A stretch of DNA of 64,000 nt from Methylobacterium sp. Leaf118 (lineage in GTDB: Bacteria > Pseudomonadota > Alphaproteobacteria > Rhizobiales > Beijerinckiaceae): contig NZ_CAKLBV010000017.1 in NCBI RefSeq assembly GCF_920984675.1, positions 24,540 through 88,539 on the forward strand, in the 5' to 3' direction. Both the position numbers and the translations under genes were made by a program. Below the pieces are notes generated by a model. It had not been told where the DNA came from. It made no database searches and worked only from the letters and a program-made list of their open reading frames with translations. Below, in pieces: positions 43,167 through 54,568 of the stretch (position 1 is the stretch's first letter; the number at the start of each line of letters is the position of its first letter).

Positions 43167-44821
43167 GCGGCGCCGATCCTCTCCTGTGCCGCCCCATGTC
43201 CGCCGAGCCCGATCCGGACGTCGAGCGCCGGAAGGTCGATGACCACCCGCGCGCCGGAGTCTTGCCCGGAGCCGTGCCCGGACCTGCCGAGGCTGATCGC
43301 ACCATCATGGCGTTCAACGACCCAGCGCGCCAGAGCCAAACCGATCCCGAAGCCGGGCTCTCCCGAGCGGCCTTCGCGGTGGAAGCGCTCGAACAGCGCA
43401 TCGGCCGCCTCGGGGAAGCCCGGTCCGTCATCCTCGATCGCGACGACGGCGCGGAGGCCCTGCGGCCCGTGCTGCTCGGTCAGGGAGACGGTGACGCGGG
43501 TCAGCCCCGTGGCATGGCGCAGGGCGTTGTCGATCAGGCTCTCGATGACCTGGCGCAGCCATTCGGGATCGGCGTTCAGTTCGATGTCGCGGGGGCCCGG
43601 CTCCAGGATCAGCTCGACCCGGCGGCGGGCCGCCTCGGAGGCGAGGTCGTCCACGGCATCGCTCGCCACCGCGACGGCGCTGACCGGACGGGGGTCGAGT
43701 TCGATCTGCCCGGATTCGGAGCGGGCGACCCGCAGCAGGTCCTCCACCCGCCGCTTGAGACGCTGGGCCCGCTTGCGGATGGTGGCGAAGACGGGGGTGA
43801 AGTCGGTCGGCTTGCCGATGCCTTTGGCCGATCGGTCGATCGAGCGCTGGGCGAGGTCGCACTCGCCGAGGATGACGGTGAGCGGGGTGCGCAGCTCGTG
43901 GCTCACATCGGCGAAGAAGCGCCGCCGGGAGCGGTCGACCATCTCCAGCCGCGCATTGGCGGCCCGCAGGTCGGCGGTGCGGGCCTCGACCGTGTCCTCC
44001 AGGGCGGCCCGGTCGGCGGCGAGCCGGCCCTCGCGCCGCGACAGGCGGGCCACCATGCGGTTGAAGTTCGCCACCAGCACGCCGAGTTCGTCCCGGGTCT
44101 CGACGGAGAGGCGCGTGTCGAGGGCGCCGCTGCCGACGGCGCCGGCCGCGCGGCGGATCTCCTCGATCCGCGCCAGGGTCGGCCGGGTGACCGAGCGGTA
44201 GAGCACCAGGACGAAGGCGAGCGCCAGGGCCGCCGCGGCGAGCGAGGCGAGGGTGAGCCGGCGGGTCAGGGCGCGGGCATCCTCGGACCCCGCGGCCATG
44301 CTGCGCCGTTCCGTCTCGATCAGCAGGGACAGGGGCGGGCCGGTCATCGCCCCGAAGGCGTTGAGGGTGCCCTGCATGGCGGTTCGGCGGCGCTCGGTGT
44401 CGCTCTCGCGCTGGACCGATAGGACCTGGCGGTCGAGCATGGCCCGGGCGGCGCGCACGCTGGCAAGCGGACGGGTGCGGGCGACGTACTGGATGCGGTC
44501 CCGGGGATCGCCGCTCGCGCCCATGCCGCGGCCGAGCGCCTCATCCACGGTGTTGAGGGCCTGATCGACCCGGTCGCGGGTCACCGACAGGGCTTCGGGC
44601 GGCGCCTCCGGGTTGCCGACGCTCTCGATCGCCGCAAGCCCGTACTGCGTCAGCCGTCCCGACAGTTCGGCGAGCAGTTCGAGCCGATGCTGGGCGGCCA
44701 GCGTGCGCTCGATGGTGCGCTCGGCGAGCTGGATCGACCACAGCACGCCTGCTGCGGCGAGCAGAGCGAGCAGTGCCGTGCCGCCGAGCAGCAGGGCGAA
44801 CCGGACCTTGAGCGAACGCAT
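43163..44821 (-). CDS. mxbD: Membrane sensor histidine kinase (probable MxbD)
   Basis: A 552-residue kinase. TM1 is FALLLGGTALLALLAAAGVL (about 8-27). A periplasmic sensor region of about 170 residues follows, then TM2 (LASLAAAALALAFVLVLYRS), a HAMP domain, and the phospho-accepting His308 in FFADVSHELRTPLTVI. The catalytic domain has the N box SLIDNALRHAT, and later IEDDGPGFPEA and GFGIGLALARW. ATG 44821 (MRSLKVRF) is chosen; a longer frame to 44866 is weak. It is transcribed ahead of the regulator with a 4-bp overlap. The signal it senses is unknown. Confidence 0.75.
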   Translation of the reverse strand: MRSLKVRFALLLGGTALLALLAAAGVLWSIQLAERTIERTLAAQHRLELLAELSGRLTQYGLAAIESVGNPEAPPEALSVTRDRVDQALNTVDEALGRGMGASGDPRDRIQYVARTRPLASVRAARAMLDRQVLSVQRESDTERRRTAMQGTLNAFGAMTGPPLSLLIETERRSMAAGSEDARALTRRLTLASLAAAALALAFVLVLYRSVTRPTLARIEEIRRAAGAVGSGALDTRLSVETRDELGVLVANFNRMVARLSRREGRLAADRAALEDTVEARTADLRAANARLEMVDRSRRRFFADVSHELRTPLTVILGECDLAQRSIDRSAKGIGKPTDFTPVFATIRKRAQRLKRRVEDLLRVARSESGQIELDPRPVSAVAVASDAVDDLASEAARRRVELILEPGPRDIELNADPEWLRQVIESLIDNALRHATGLTRVTVSLTEQHGPQGLRAVVAIEDDGPGFPEAADALFERFHREGRSGEPGFGIGLALARWVVERHDGAISLGRSGHGSGQDSGARVVIDLPALDVRIGLGGHGAAQERIGAA

Positions 44822-45009
44822 CGTTTCCGTCCCCGCAACTGACGCGGCCGGGGACCTTATACCCATCGGCGATGCGGATGACTCATGGTGGATGGCCCCC
44901 GCGACGGCGGGGCGGCGGGCCTCCGCCGAACGCCCGGAACGGGACCGTCGGTCCCCGTCCGTGCCACTTGGTCTTCGTCGCTGGCAGGACGGGGCTCAAG
45001 ACCGGGCGA

Positions 45010-45216
45010 TCAGAGGTTGTTCGGCAGGCTGCCCTTCGGGGCGCAGCGCCAGCTCTTCACGTGATAGTCCGGATGCTCCTCCTGCCACGCGGCGAGCGTG
45101 GCCTGCGAGTTGCGCAGGCACAGGAAGGGGTTGGGGTTGTCGTAAGCGAGGTTGATCCGCTCGTCGCGACACGTCGTCGGCTCGGCGATGAGGCAGACGG
45201 AGAGGAGGAGGAACAT
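45010..45216 (-). CDS. Small exported cysteine-containing protein
   Basis: A 68-residue protein. A short hydrophobic start (MFLLLSVCLIAEPTTC) acts as signal peptide, or possibly a lipoprotein-type signal. The mature part contains Cys in FLCLRNSQAT and SWRCAPKGSL; both may pair in a disulfide. ATG 45216 is chosen because the signal starts there; an upstream frame adds an Arg-rich leader. It lies between the mxbD-like gene and fhcC on the same strand. No family is recognised. Confidence 0.6.
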   Translation of the reverse strand: MFLLLSVCLIAEPTTCRDERINLAYDNPNPFLCLRNSQATLAAWQEEHPDYHVKSWRCAPKGSLPNNL

Positions 45217-45346
45217 GCGCGGCCTCGCGGAGCGGCCCACGCCGGAACCGGCCGGCGCGGTGTCCCGTGCAAGGTGGGACGAACCGGCAGGCCGGCAAGT
45301 GATATTTTGCCGCGAGGGATGATCCCCGTTGCAGGATCGTGCCGGA

Positions 45347-46144
45347 TCAGGCTGCGACGAACAGCTCGCCCTTGCCGAGCGTCGCCAGATCGCCCGAGTA
45401 GCGCCGCAGCGTCCCGCCGAGCAGCCCGGCCTGGGCCGCGCCGAGCCGCTTGAGGGTCTGGGCCAGCAGCCGGACGTAGACGAGGTCGGGCGTGCCGGTC
45501 TCGACGAAGGTCGGCAGCAGCGCGCCGTGGCTCGCCGCGATCAGGGTGCCGCGGCGCATGCCGTAGCCCGGATGGTCGCCGAGCGCGCCCGAGACCACGA
45601 TCGTGCCGGCGATCATGCGCGAGCCGGCATAGGCGCCGGCCGAACCGGCCAGGATCATGCCGCGGCGCATGCGGTCGCCGAGATGGTCGCCCGCGCGGCC
45701 CTCGATGACGAGCGTGGCGCCGTCGAGCCCGGCCTTGGCGGCGTAGACGGCGCCGCCGGCATGGTCCCCGGCATCGCCCCCAATCGTGATCGTGCCGCCG
45801 GTCGCGCCGGTGGCGGCATAGGGGCCGGCCGATCCCGTCACCGTGAGCGTGCCCGCCGCCATGCCCTCGCCGAGGCGCTGGCCGACATCGCCCTCGACGC
45901 GGATCGTCCCTTGCGAGAGCGCCGCGCCGACCCGGTCGAGGCGGGACGAGCCGCCCTCGATCACCAGGCTGTCGGAGCCGTCGAGAGAGATCGCGAACAC
46001 CTCGCCGAGGGTGAGGCCGCGGCGGCTGGTGCCGATCGCGAGCTTGCCGGCCTCGGCCTCGGACAGCCCGCTCAGGGCGAGCGGGGTGATGTTGAGAAGG
46101 TCGACCCGCTCCGGCAGATCCCCGCGCAGTCTCAGCGTGCTCAT
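45347..46144 (-). CDS. fhcC: Formyltransferase/hydrolase complex subunit C
   Basis: A 265-residue subunit of the cytoplasmic FhcABCD complex, which moves the formyl group from H4MPT to methylofuran and hydrolyses it to formate. It has the repeated G-x-x-G-x-x-x-G pattern of the FwdC/glutamate-synthase C-terminal beta-helix: GDVGQRLGEGMAAGTLTVTG, GDHLGDRMRRGMILAGSAGA and GDHPGYGMRRGTL. Its ATG overlaps the fhcD stop by 4 bp. It is the last gene of the fhcB-A-D-C operon. Confidence 0.95.
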   Translation of the reverse strand: MSTLRLRGDLPERVDLLNITPLALSGLSEAEAGKLAIGTSRRGLTLGEVFAISLDGSDSLVIEGGSSRLDRVGAALSQGTIRVEGDVGQRLGEGMAAGTLTVTGSAGPYAATGATGGTITIGGDAGDHAGGAVYAAKAGLDGATLVIEGRAGDHLGDRMRRGMILAGSAGAYAGSRMIAGTIVVSGALGDHPGYGMRRGTLIAASHGALLPTFVETGTPDLVYVRLLAQTLKRLGAAQAGLLGGTLRRYSGDLATLGKGELFVAA

Positions 46145-47076
46145 GCGGCGGGTGTCTCCAACAGGTCGCGGAGGTGGTAGTGGTGCCGGCCGAGATTGCC
46201 GCCGTAATTGCCGGCGGTGACGGCCACGAGCCCGTGCTTGGCGCCGATCTCGGTGGCGGCGTGGAGCGCCGCGCGCATCGATTCGGCGACGCCCGCCGAG
46301 GTCAGCGCATCGATGACGATCTCGAGCACCACGCCGCATTCGGGCGGGAGCGCCGAGCCGGCCCGGCCTTTCAGCGTCGGGCAATAGGCGTCGTTGGTCG
46401 AGGCCATCATGCCCTTGGTGCGCCCGCCGACCTTCGAGCCCGAGCGGACGATACCGCCGGGGAAGGGCAGGATCGCGCCGGGGATCGCCTTGGCGGCTTC
46501 CACCGCGATCTCGGCGACGATCAGGGTGTCGGCGTGCTTGCGGCCGAGGAACAGCAGGTTGCCGCCGCCGACCGCGCCGTCGACCGCGCGGACCGAGTCC
46601 TCGCACAGGAATTCGCCGTCCATGACGGGGATGCGCCAGTAGCGGCGCATCTTGCCCTCCGGGTCCGGCAGCCGCTTGGCGACGGCAAAACCGTCGCCGA
46701 AATAGCGGATCGCCCCGCCGAGTTTGATCTTGGTCGGGCCCTCCACGCCGGCGAAGCAGGCCGTGCCGGGGCAGGTCAGGATGCACTGGCCGACGCGCTT
46801 GAGGAGTTGCTCCTTCAACCCGTTCGGCTCGAAGCCGAACAGCAGGATGCGCACGCCCGGGCGCCCGTCGGGCGTCTCCTCCGGCGACAGCTCGGTGTCG
46901 ATCCCGGCCTCGGCGCCGCAGCCGATCACCGAGGTGGCGAAGCCCGTCATCACCGTCGCCGCGATCATCGCCCATTTCGGCGTGTCGTTGGTGACGATGA
47001 TCGCGGTGCCCGCGACGTCGAAGGCCTCGGCGAAGGTGTCCTCGACCTTGATGCCGTTGAGGGTGAGGTCAGCCAT
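46141..47076 (-). CDS. fhcD: Formylmethanofuran-tetrahydromethanopterin formyltransferase-like subunit D
   Basis: A 311-residue subunit homologous to archaeal Ftr. It transfers formyl from formyl-H4MPT to methylofuran. Characteristic stretches are LNGIKVEDTFAEAFDVAGTA, TAIIVTNDTPKWAMIAA and GCGAEAGIDTELSPEETPDG. ATG 47076 lies 13 bp after the fhcA stop and gives the standard N-terminus. Its stop overlaps fhcC. Confidence 0.95.
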   Translation of the reverse strand: MADLTLNGIKVEDTFAEAFDVAGTAIIVTNDTPKWAMIAATVMTGFATSVIGCGAEAGIDTELSPEETPDGRPGVRILLFGFEPNGLKEQLLKRVGQCILTCPGTACFAGVEGPTKIKLGGAIRYFGDGFAVAKRLPDPEGKMRRYWRIPVMDGEFLCEDSVRAVDGAVGGGNLLFLGRKHADTLIVAEIAVEAAKAIPGAILPFPGGIVRSGSKVGGRTKGMMASTNDAYCPTLKGRAGSALPPECGVVLEIVIDALTSAGVAESMRAALHAATEIGAKHGLVAVTAGNYGGNLGRHHYHLRDLLETPAA

Positions 47077-47089
47077 CAGTTCAATTCCC

Positions 47090-48736
47090 TCACGCCCGGC
47101 ACGCCACGTCTTCGAACGTCTCGGTGGTCTCCGGGAACGCGGCGTCCGGCACCGCGAAGGTGTCGAGCCCGGCGCCGAAGCGGTCCTGCAGGTAGGCGTC
47201 GGCGCGCTTTGCCATGCCGGCATCGGCCTCGACATCGAGCGAGAGCGTCTTGCCGGAGATCCAGGCCACCACCTCGCCGTCCTCGACGATCTTTTGGCCG
47301 TCCTTCAGCACCAGCTTGGCGTGGCTGAACATCGCCGTGCGGTCCCGGTCGTCGCGGTAGATCGCGACATCCGCCTTGGCGCCCTCGCGAAGGTGGCCAC
47401 GGTCGGTCAGGCCCAAGAGCTTGGCCGGACCCGAGCGGGTGAGCTGCGCGATCTCGCTGAGGGTGTATTCGCGCTCGATTCCGGGCAGGCCGGACCGCTC
47501 GCCGACGACGGCCGGCAGCGTCGCGATCTCCTTCGCCCGCTCCTCGGCATCCATCAGCAGGTGGATGATGCGCGGATACTCGGTGAAGACGCCGCCGTTC
47601 GGGTGGTCGGTGGTCAGGATGGTGCGCTCGGGATTCGAGGAGAGCAGCATCAGCTCCAGGCCGATCGCCCATTGCAGCGACGAGACGGGGCCGCGCGGCC
47701 GATAGAGGAACGGCACCACACCGCCGCCCTCGGCATCGCCCGCCGAGAGCACCCATTTCTTGGGTTTGGCGCCCTTGCGGCCGCCGAACTGGCGCAGGAT
47801 GTCGAGGGAGATCGTCACGGTCTGGCCGAACACCACCTGACCCACGTCGTAGGTCGCGTTGGGATGGGCCTCCATCGCCGCGTTGATCCGCTCGGCCGCC
47901 GAGCGGAAGCCGCCCGTCATCGGGTTCTCGGGATCGGCGACGCCGTAGGCGTAGAACTGGGCGTGGGCGAAGTGGATGCGCCGCCCCTCCGCCGCCTCCA
48001 GCGTCGCCACGAACGAGTCGTCGGCGCCGGGCAGGCCGAGGTTGTTGCAATGGACGTGCAGCGGATGCGGCACGCCGATCTCTTCCACGGCGTCGAGCAG
48101 GGCCGCCATGATGTTTCGCGTGGAGAGCCCGTAACAGGGGATCTCGTCGTCGAGGCTGAGCTTCAGCACGCCGTCCTTGAAGGCCGAGGCGCCGCCCGCG
48201 TTGATGCACTTGACGCCGAGGCCCCGCGCATGGGCCAGCGTCTGCTGCACGAGATCGCGCACCGCCGCCTTGCCCTCGCCGTCGCGCAGCACTTGCAGCA
48301 GGTGGTCGTCGTTGCCCAGCACCGCGAGGCCGCCACGGTCGAGCAGCGGGATGTCGGCGAGTTCGAGATGGGTCGCCAGCGCGTTCGAGGGCGGCAGCGC
48401 CGGCTCGACGGCGGTGGTGTAGCCCATCCGGGCGTAATTGGCGCCGATCCAGCTGCCCGAGCCGCCGGCCTGCGCGAAGGGATGGCCGTTGGGCGCGGCT
48501 TCGCTGACGTAGAGATCCGGCAGGAGCAGGCGGCTCATCACCACGTTGCCGCCGGCGATGTGCGAGTGGACCTCGACGCCGCCGGCCATCACCACGCAGC
48601 CGGTGGCATCGATGGTCTCGTCGGGCGTGCGATCGGACGGGGCGACGACGCGGCCGTCCTCGATCCAGACATCGCCGACGCCGTCGCGTCCGGCTGTCGG
48701 ATCGATCACCCGTCCGCCGTGGATGCGGGTCAGCAT
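47090..48736 (-). CDS. fhcA: Formyltransferase/hydrolase complex subunit A (amidohydrolase)
   Basis: A 548-residue amidohydrolase-fold subunit that hydrolyses formyl-methylofuran to formate. It is homologous to archaeal FwdA/FmdA. The metal-site motif is VMAGGVEVHSHIAGGNV (HxH), and LHVHCNNLGLPG and LTTDHPNGG hold further His/Asp ligands. The length is normal. It overlaps the fhcB stop by 7 bp. Confidence 0.95.
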   Translation of the reverse strand: MLTRIHGGRVIDPTAGRDGVGDVWIEDGRVVAPSDRTPDETIDATGCVVMAGGVEVHSHIAGGNVVMSRLLLPDLYVSEAAPNGHPFAQAGGSGSWIGANYARMGYTTAVEPALPPSNALATHLELADIPLLDRGGLAVLGNDDHLLQVLRDGEGKAAVRDLVQQTLAHARGLGVKCINAGGASAFKDGVLKLSLDDEIPCYGLSTRNIMAALLDAVEEIGVPHPLHVHCNNLGLPGADDSFVATLEAAEGRRIHFAHAQFYAYGVADPENPMTGGFRSAAERINAAMEAHPNATYDVGQVVFGQTVTISLDILRQFGGRKGAKPKKWVLSAGDAEGGGVVPFLYRPRGPVSSLQWAIGLELMLLSSNPERTILTTDHPNGGVFTEYPRIIHLLMDAEERAKEIATLPAVVGERSGLPGIEREYTLSEIAQLTRSGPAKLLGLTDRGHLREGAKADVAIYRDDRDRTAMFSHAKLVLKDGQKIVEDGEVVAWISGKTLSLDVEADAGMAKRADAYLQDRFGAGLDTFAVPDAAFPETTETFEDVACRA

Positions 48737-49806
48737 GAGACACCCTTCTCGATGAGGCGGTCACGGATGCGGGCGAGCACGTCGACGGCCCGGGCCGCCT
48801 CGGTCGGCACCTTGGCATCCACGTAGGCGATGACGCCGCGCCGCTGGTTCCAGAGTGCGCCGCCGACGGATTCCCCCGGCACGCCCACCGTGATGACGAC
48901 CTCCGCGGTTTCGCCCGCGGCCTCGGTCGAGCCCTCGCCGACGACGGCGACCGTCGGCAGGCGTCCGAGCCAGTCGGGGCGCGGGGCGGGGAGCGCGGCG
49001 AGCCAGAGCGCGGCATCGGCCTCGCCCGCGGCGATCTGCCGGGCGCTGTCGAAGCGCCAGGGATCGTGTTCCGGCTGGTGGCGGCCGAAGCCGACCCGGG
49101 GCGCCTGCCCCGTGGTCCAGGCGGACAGCTGCACGGTGGCGCGGCCCTGGAACGGGTCGGCGAGCGGCAGGGTGAAGAAGCGGGTGCTCTCGTTGAGATC
49201 GCGGATCAGCCCCTGGAGCATCTCCACGCCAAGCTCGCCGACTTCCTCCGCGTCGTAGATCACGACGCCGTACTGGGCGGCGAACAGGCGCTTGGCGAGG
49301 TCCGCGAACGCCGCCTCGCCGGCGAGATGTCCCTTGGCGAAGGCGCGCAGGTGGCCGAGGGCGACCGGGAGCCCGCCGGCCTCGGCGGCGTAGGCCACAT
49401 GGCGGATCGCGCCGTTTTGCGGGCCGCCGAGCGAGAGGAGGACGCGCTCCGCGCCCGCCGCGCCGCCGCGGCTCAGCGGGGCGGCGGCGATCTCGCCGAC
49501 CAGATCGCCGTCCCAGGGGCGGTTGCCGAGGACCAGCACCACGTCGGCGCGGGCCGTGGTCTCGGCTCGGGTCGTCGTCATGGCGCCGCCCGCGCTGAGC
49601 GCGCCGAGTTCGGCATAGAGGCTCCGGCCCGAGACCGGATCGAGCGAGGCGCCCAGCGTCTCGGCCAGCCGGTAGGCGGCGCGCACGGCGCCGACATCCG
49701 CGTTCAGGCCGGCGAGAACCGGCACACGCGCCTTGGCGAGCAGATCGGCGGCGGCCTCGACCGCCGCGTCCAGACTCGCCGCGCCCCCCTTTACCCAGGC
49801 TGCCAT
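48730..49806 (-). CDS. fhcB: Formyltransferase/hydrolase complex subunit B
   Basis: A 358-residue subunit related to the FwdB/FmdB tungsten/molybdopterin subunit. It has no CxxC iron-sulfur motif at the N-terminus (GGAASLDAAVEAAADLLAKA), in keeping with FhcB having lost redox activity. Segments VPVLAGLNADVGAVRAAYRL and ADVVLVLGNRPWDGDL are typical. It is the first gene of the fhc operon. A 482-bp divergent promoter region separates it from the mptG-like gene. Confidence 0.93.
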   Translation of the reverse strand: MAAWVKGGAASLDAAVEAAADLLAKARVPVLAGLNADVGAVRAAYRLAETLGASLDPVSGRSLYAELGALSAGGAMTTTRAETTARADVVLVLGNRPWDGDLVGEIAAAPLSRGGAAGAERVLLSLGGPQNGAIRHVAYAAEAGGLPVALGHLRAFAKGHLAGEAAFADLAKRLFAAQYGVVIYDAEEVGELGVEMLQGLIRDLNESTRFFTLPLADPFQGRATVQLSAWTTGQAPRVGFGRHQPEHDPWRFDSARQIAAGEADAALWLAALPAPRPDWLGRLPTVAVVGEGSTEAAGETAEVVITVGVPGESVGGALWNQRRGVIAYVDAKVPTEAARAVDVLARIRDRLIEKGVSC

Positions 49807-50288
49807 GCTTCCTCACCGTCGTTTCTTCGGGCATCCCCGCGTCGAGGCGGGGCGAAAGACGGTCGTGTCCGAGGGATGCCGCGAGGGACGCCCTTGGTGG
49901 AACCTCGATGTCCCGACGCCCATCGAAGGGCGCGCTTGGGCAGAGGCTCGGACCGGCTCCGCGTTCAAGGGAGCCCGGTCGTTTTGCATCCCCGAACCGG
50001 CCCCGGCAAGCCCCTGCCGGGGCAGAAGGTCAGGTTTTCGTGCATGGCCCGTCCGCCGGCCGGGGCCGCACGGCCCGCTCACGCCAGCCTCCGGCACCGC
50101 CCGCGAGGCTCCGGCGTCCCCGTCGGCCGCCCAAGCCGTCGCCGCCTGCCGTCCCCTCCTGCCGTCCCCGCCTGCGCGAGGGCCGTTTCGCTCCTCCGGC
50201 GAGGTTGTCGCGGGCCCCGCCGCATGGGACAAGCCGCACGCCGGAACCGGGGCGCGGGGCCATCCGGGCCGGTCGATCAGGAGAGGTG
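49807..50288. promoter_or_regulatory. Divergent promoter region between fhcB and mptG-like gene
   Basis: A 482-bp region with no convincing gene. It contains a perfect 9-bp inverted repeat, gccccggca/tgccggggc, at 50000-50023, and a Shine-Dalgarno-like ggagagg at 50280-50286 before the mptG-like start. It must drive the leftward fhc operon and the rightward mptG-mtdB-orfY-mch series. No promoter boxes could be assigned. Confidence 0.45.
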
Positions 50289-51293
50289 GTGACCGTGGCC
50301 GAGGTCCCGGAACCGACAGGCGAGACCATGCGGGCCGCCGCGCCGCGGCCGGCCGAGACGGGCGTCCGCGTCCGCGCCCCGGCGCGCCTGCATTTCGGCT
50401 TCCTCGATCTCAACGGCGGCCTCGGCCGGCGCTTCGGCAGCGTCGGGCTCGCCCTCGACGCGCCGGCCATCCAACTCACGGCGCGGCCGGCCAAGCGCGC
50501 CGTCGCGACCGGCCCGGAGGCCGAGCGGGTGCGGACCAACCTGCTGGCGGCGGCGTCCTATCTCGACGTGCCCGAGGCGGTCGCCATCGAGGTCGAGGAG
50601 GCGATCCCGCCCCATGCCGGGTTCGGTTCGGGCACGCAGCTCGCGCTCTCCGTCGCCGCCGCGCTCGCCCGCCTCAACCGACGCCCCTTCGCCCCGGGCG
50701 ACTTCGCCGACGTGCTCGATCGCGGCAACCGCTCCGGCGTCGGCCTGGCCGCCTTCACCGAGGGCGGGCTGATCGTCGATGGCGGGCGCGACGATTCCGG
50801 CGCCCCGCCCCCGGTGATCGCCCGGCTGCCCTATCCGGAGGCGTGGCGCATCGTGCTGATCCTCGACGAGGGCATGACCGGCGTGCACGGCTCCCGCGAG
50901 ACCGAAGCCTTCCGCGATCTGCCGGTCTTCGACGGAGCGCAGGCCGCCGAGATCTGCCGGATCGTCCTGATGCAGATCCTGCCCGCGGCCGCCACCGCCG
51001 AGCCCAACGGGTTCGGCGCCGGCATCACCGCCATCCAGACACGGATCGGCGACCATTTCGCGCCCCACCAGGGCGGACGCTATGCGAGCCCGGCGGTGGC
51101 CGAGGCCCTGGCGGCGATCGCGCAGCGCGGCGTGCCGGGCTACGGCCAGAGCTCCTGGGGGCCGACCGGATTCGCGCTGCTGCCCTCGCAGGGGGAGGCC
51201 GAGGCGCTGGTGGCGGCGCTGGCGCGGCCCGGGCGGCTGCGCTTCGTGATCGCCCGCGGGCGCAACGGCGGCGCCGCGATCACCGACCTGTAG
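50289..51293 (+). CDS. mptG: Beta-ribofuranosylaminobenzene 5'-phosphate synthase-like protein
   Basis: A 334-residue GHMP-kinase-fold protein matching RFAP synthase, which joins p-aminobenzoate to PRPP at the first committed step of H4MPT synthesis. Motifs include RVRAPARLHFGFLDLNGGLG, IEVEEAIPPHAGFGSGTQLA (glycine-rich loop) and RSGVGLAAFTEGGLIVDGG. The M. extorquens homologue (orf4) is required for its methanopterin (established). GTG 50289 is preferred because ggagagg precedes it; ATG 50328 is an alternative. Confidence 0.9.
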   Translation: MTVAEVPEPTGETMRAAAPRPAETGVRVRAPARLHFGFLDLNGGLGRRFGSVGLALDAPAIQLTARPAKRAVATGPEAERVRTNLLAAASYLDVPEAVAIEVEEAIPPHAGFGSGTQLALSVAAALARLNRRPFAPGDFADVLDRGNRSGVGLAAFTEGGLIVDGGRDDSGAPPPVIARLPYPEAWRIVLILDEGMTGVHGSRETEAFRDLPVFDGAQAAEICRIVLMQILPAAATAEPNGFGAGITAIQTRIGDHFAPHQGGRYASPAVAEALAAIAQRGVPGYGQSSWGPTGFALLPSQGEAEALVAALARPGRLRFVIARGRNGGAAITDL

Positions 51294-51409
51294 ACGGTTT
51301 TCTTTTCACACGCCGCACATCAACCTGCGCTTGACCGGCGCCGGTCCGATCGGCTTTGCACCTCAAGCGTTCTCCGAAGAGGGGACGCGGTCACGGGAGG
51401 ACGAACATC

Positions 51410-52299
51410 ATGGCCCGCTCGATCCTGCACATGCTGACGCCGCTCAAGCACATGAGCCCGTTCGACGTGAACATGGCGATCGATGCCGGATTCGAGACGC
51501 TCGTCACCTATACCGGTGTCGATCTTCCCGACGTGGTCTCGCTGACCCAGGACTCGATCTTCTCCCGCGCGCCCCAGGACGGGGTGCGCACCGGCCTCTT
51601 CATCGGCGGCAAGAACGCCGAGACGGCCCTCGACATGGTGGACCGGGCCAAGAAGGCCTTCGTGCCCCCCTTCGCCAACCACGTCTTCGCCGACCCGGCC
51701 GGCTCCTTCACCACCGGCGCCGCGATGGTCGCCGAGGTGAACCGGGCCCTCAAGACCAAGTTCGGCACCGATCTCAAGGGCAAGCGCATCGTCATCTTCG
51801 GCGGCGCGGGCGTCGTCGCCTACGTCGCGGCGGTGATCGGCGCGCTCGAGGGCGCCCAGACCGTGCTGGTCGGCCATGATGGCGAGGAGCGCGTCTCGAA
51901 GATCGCCTTCACCATGAAGTGGCGCTTCGGCATCGATGTCGGCGCCGTCGACGGCACGCTCCCCGAGGCGCGTCGCGCCGCCATCACCGATGCCGACGTG
52001 ATCCTCTCCGCCGGACCCGCCGGGATCCCGATCCTGACGGCGGAGGATCTCGAATCCGCGCCGAAGCTGCTCGTGGCCTCCGACGTGAACGCCGTGCCCC
52101 CGGCCGGCATCGCCGGCATCGACGTGAACGCCAAGGACGTGCCCCTGCCGGTGGGCAAGGGCATCGGCATCGGGGCGCTCGCGGTCGGCAACGTCAAGTA
52201 CCAGACCCAGTGCCGCCTGTTCCGCCAGATGCTGGAGGCCCAGGAGCCGCTCTGCCTCGACTTCCGCGACGCCTACACCCTCGCCGTCGAGATCGCCGG

Positions 52300-52303
<4 letters not shown>
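51410..52303 (+). CDS. mtdB: NAD(P)-dependent methylene-H4MPT dehydrogenase MtdB
   Basis: A 297-residue cytoplasmic dehydrogenase specific for methylene-H4MPT in formaldehyde oxidation. It begins SILHMLTPLKHMSPFDVNMA, the family opening. The Rossmann motif is VIFGGAGVVAYVAAVIGA. ATG 51410 has gggagg 9 bases upstream. It is a paralogue of MtdA at 19138, with about 10 more residues. The orfY gene starts at its stop codon. Confidence 0.97.
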
Positions 52304-54430
<2,127 letters not shown>

Positions 54431-54524
54431 GGCGAGGCGCGACGAACTTTTCCGCCGGCGGATCGCGGGCTTGCCCGGGATCCGCGCCCTCTGCCCCCAT
54501 GCGGGCAGCGCGGGCCCGCGCTGC

Positions 54525-54548
54525 CCCTCTCCCGCGGAGGGGAGAGGG
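54525..54548. repeat. Dispersed GC hairpin between mch and orf5
   Basis: A 9-bp perfect inverted repeat: ccctctccc (54525-54533), loop gcggag, gggagaggg (54540-54548). Its sequence nearly equals the hairpin at 60361-60386 and it is probably a copy of a genome-wide intergenic repeat. It is 21 bp before the orf5 start. Confidence 0.75.
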
Positions 54549-54568
54549 CGAAGAAACGGAACAACGAC

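Noticed and set aside
44822..44866. Longer start for the sensor kinase
   Set aside because: The 15 extra residues (MGIRSPAASVAGTET) precede a normal MRSLKVRF membrane-targeting start and have no ribosome-binding site advantage.
52210..52299. GTG start for orfY inside mtdB
   Set aside because: The extra 30 residues are Pro/Arg-rich with no similarity to ATP-grasp N-termini, and they are fully a shadow of the mtdB coding frame.
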